DNA of 6,322 nucleotides from Eubacteriales bacterium (GTDB taxonomy: Bacteria; Bacillota_A; Clostridia; Christensenellales; Aristaeellaceae), in assembly GCA_028692205.1 (NCBI GenBank), contig JAQUXV010000165.1:1-6322 (forward strand), written 5' to 3'. Positions 5,953-6,322 of the stretch are shown here, one piece after another. The number at the start of each line of letters is the position of its first letter. The first letter of the stretch is position 1. The translations under genes and the position numbers were made by a program. The notes under the pieces are model-generated. The model saw only the letters and a program-made list of their open reading frames with translations. It was not told the origin of the DNA and ran no database searches.

Positions 5953-5978
5953 GCCGTACCCAACGCTTACGGTACGGC
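5953..5978 (+). repeat. Second hairpin just before the permease ribosome binding site
   Basis: GCCGTACC (5953-5960) and GGTACGGC (5971-5978) pair perfectly around a ten-base loop. The stem ends eight bases before the permease CAGGAGGT site. A shorter competing stem (CCGTA with TACGG) uses part of the same bases. It may act with the preceding hairpin in lowering permease expression or in marking a processing site; no T-run follows. Confidence 0.65.
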
Positions 5979-5999
5979 TGCCCGTCAGGAGGTATCGCC

Positions 6000-6322
6000 G
6001 TGCACAAACCGCCGCAGTCGGGCGCGCTGACGCGAAACGCGCTGAGAGAAACCATTCTGTATACGCTTCCGGCTATTATTCTGGTATCGATAACGATTTA
6101 TATTCCCTTTGTGATGAGCGGCTTCTACTCCCTTACCGAGTGGAACGGCATCGCCAAGGAGCCGGTTTTCATCGGCCTGGCCAATTTCCGGGATATTTTT
6201 ACCGGCAACAACGATTTTATCAAAGCGCTCTTGTTTACCGGCAAGTACGCTTTCTTCTTTATCGTATTCAGCAACGTGCTGGCGCTGGCGCTGGCGGTTG
6301 CGCTGACCCGTAAGTTCAAGGC
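6000..6322 (+). CDS. Sugar ABC transporter permease, MalF/UgpA type, N-terminal part
   Basis: Inner-membrane channel subunit that works with the binding protein upstream. Seen: an open frame from GTG at 6000 runs to the window edge with 107 complete codons. The GTG is chosen because CAGGAGGT (5986-5993) lies six bases before it; the next in-frame starts (GTG, ATG at about 6110) would remove the first membrane segment. The short basic cytoplasmic start (about 1-17) is followed by membrane segment one (about 18-42, LPAIILVSITIYIPFVMSGF). Next comes the CUT1 permease hallmark SLTEWNG (44-50) with FIGLANFRDIF shortly after it, then segment two (about 83-102, rich in Leu and Ala). The rest, including the EAA loop that contacts the ATPase, is beyond the window. 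A second permease gene, and perhaps glycoside hydrolases, would be expected next. Confidence 0.92.
   Translation, partial: MHKPPQSGALTRNALRETILYTLPAIILVSITIYIPFVMSGFYSLTEWNGIAKEPVFIGLANFRDIFTGNNDFIKALLFTGKYAFFFIVFSNVLALALAVALTRKFK

Overview
The window looks like chromosomal DNA of a fairly GC-rich member of the Bacillota, probably a Clostridia-type gut or anaerobe lineage. The inference rests on a YesM/YesN-type histidine kinase and AraC-type response regulator next to a CUT1-type sugar ABC transporter, strong GGAGG ribosome binding sites, U-tract terminators, and a short bacterial FatA/FatB-like acyl-ACP thioesterase. No mobile element, tRNA, rRNA or CRISPR array was seen.

Layout from left to right. 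Minus strand: the N-terminal 218 codons of a secreted bacterial-SH3-repeat protein (1-654, C-terminus beyond the window). Then a 298-base non-coding stretch (655-952) rich in inverted repeats, with a clear minus-strand intrinsic terminator. Then an acyl-ACP thioesterase (953-1678). Then a gap of 149 bases holding the terminator of the two-component operon. Then the response regulator (1828-2580) and, overlapping it by 23 bases, the sensor kinase (2558-4336). A 258-base divergent control region (4337-4594) separates these from the plus strand: a sugar-type substrate-binding protein (4595-5839), a 160-base spacer with two strong hairpins, and the first 107 codons of a MalF/UgpA-type permease with a GTG start (6000 to window end).

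How it works together (inference from family knowledge and layout): an extracellular cue is sensed by the kinase's outer domain. The kinase phosphorylates the AraC-type regulator, which then activates the divergent transporter operon. The control region supports this. It holds two matching extended -10 promoters facing away from each other, and a 22-base-period direct repeat (GGATTTT-N15-GGATTTT) placed just upstream of the transporter -35, where an AraC-type activator would be expected. A 14-base perfect palindrome lies just downstream of the predicted transporter start. The hairpins after the binding-protein gene probably help make more binding protein than permease. The thioesterase and SH3-protein genes are separated from the system by terminators and are probably independent units.

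Nothing here is clearly a new kind of system. The most useful leads are the cis-regulatory architecture of the divergent region, the binding protein without a lipoprotein cysteine, and the structured region upstream of the SH3 gene.
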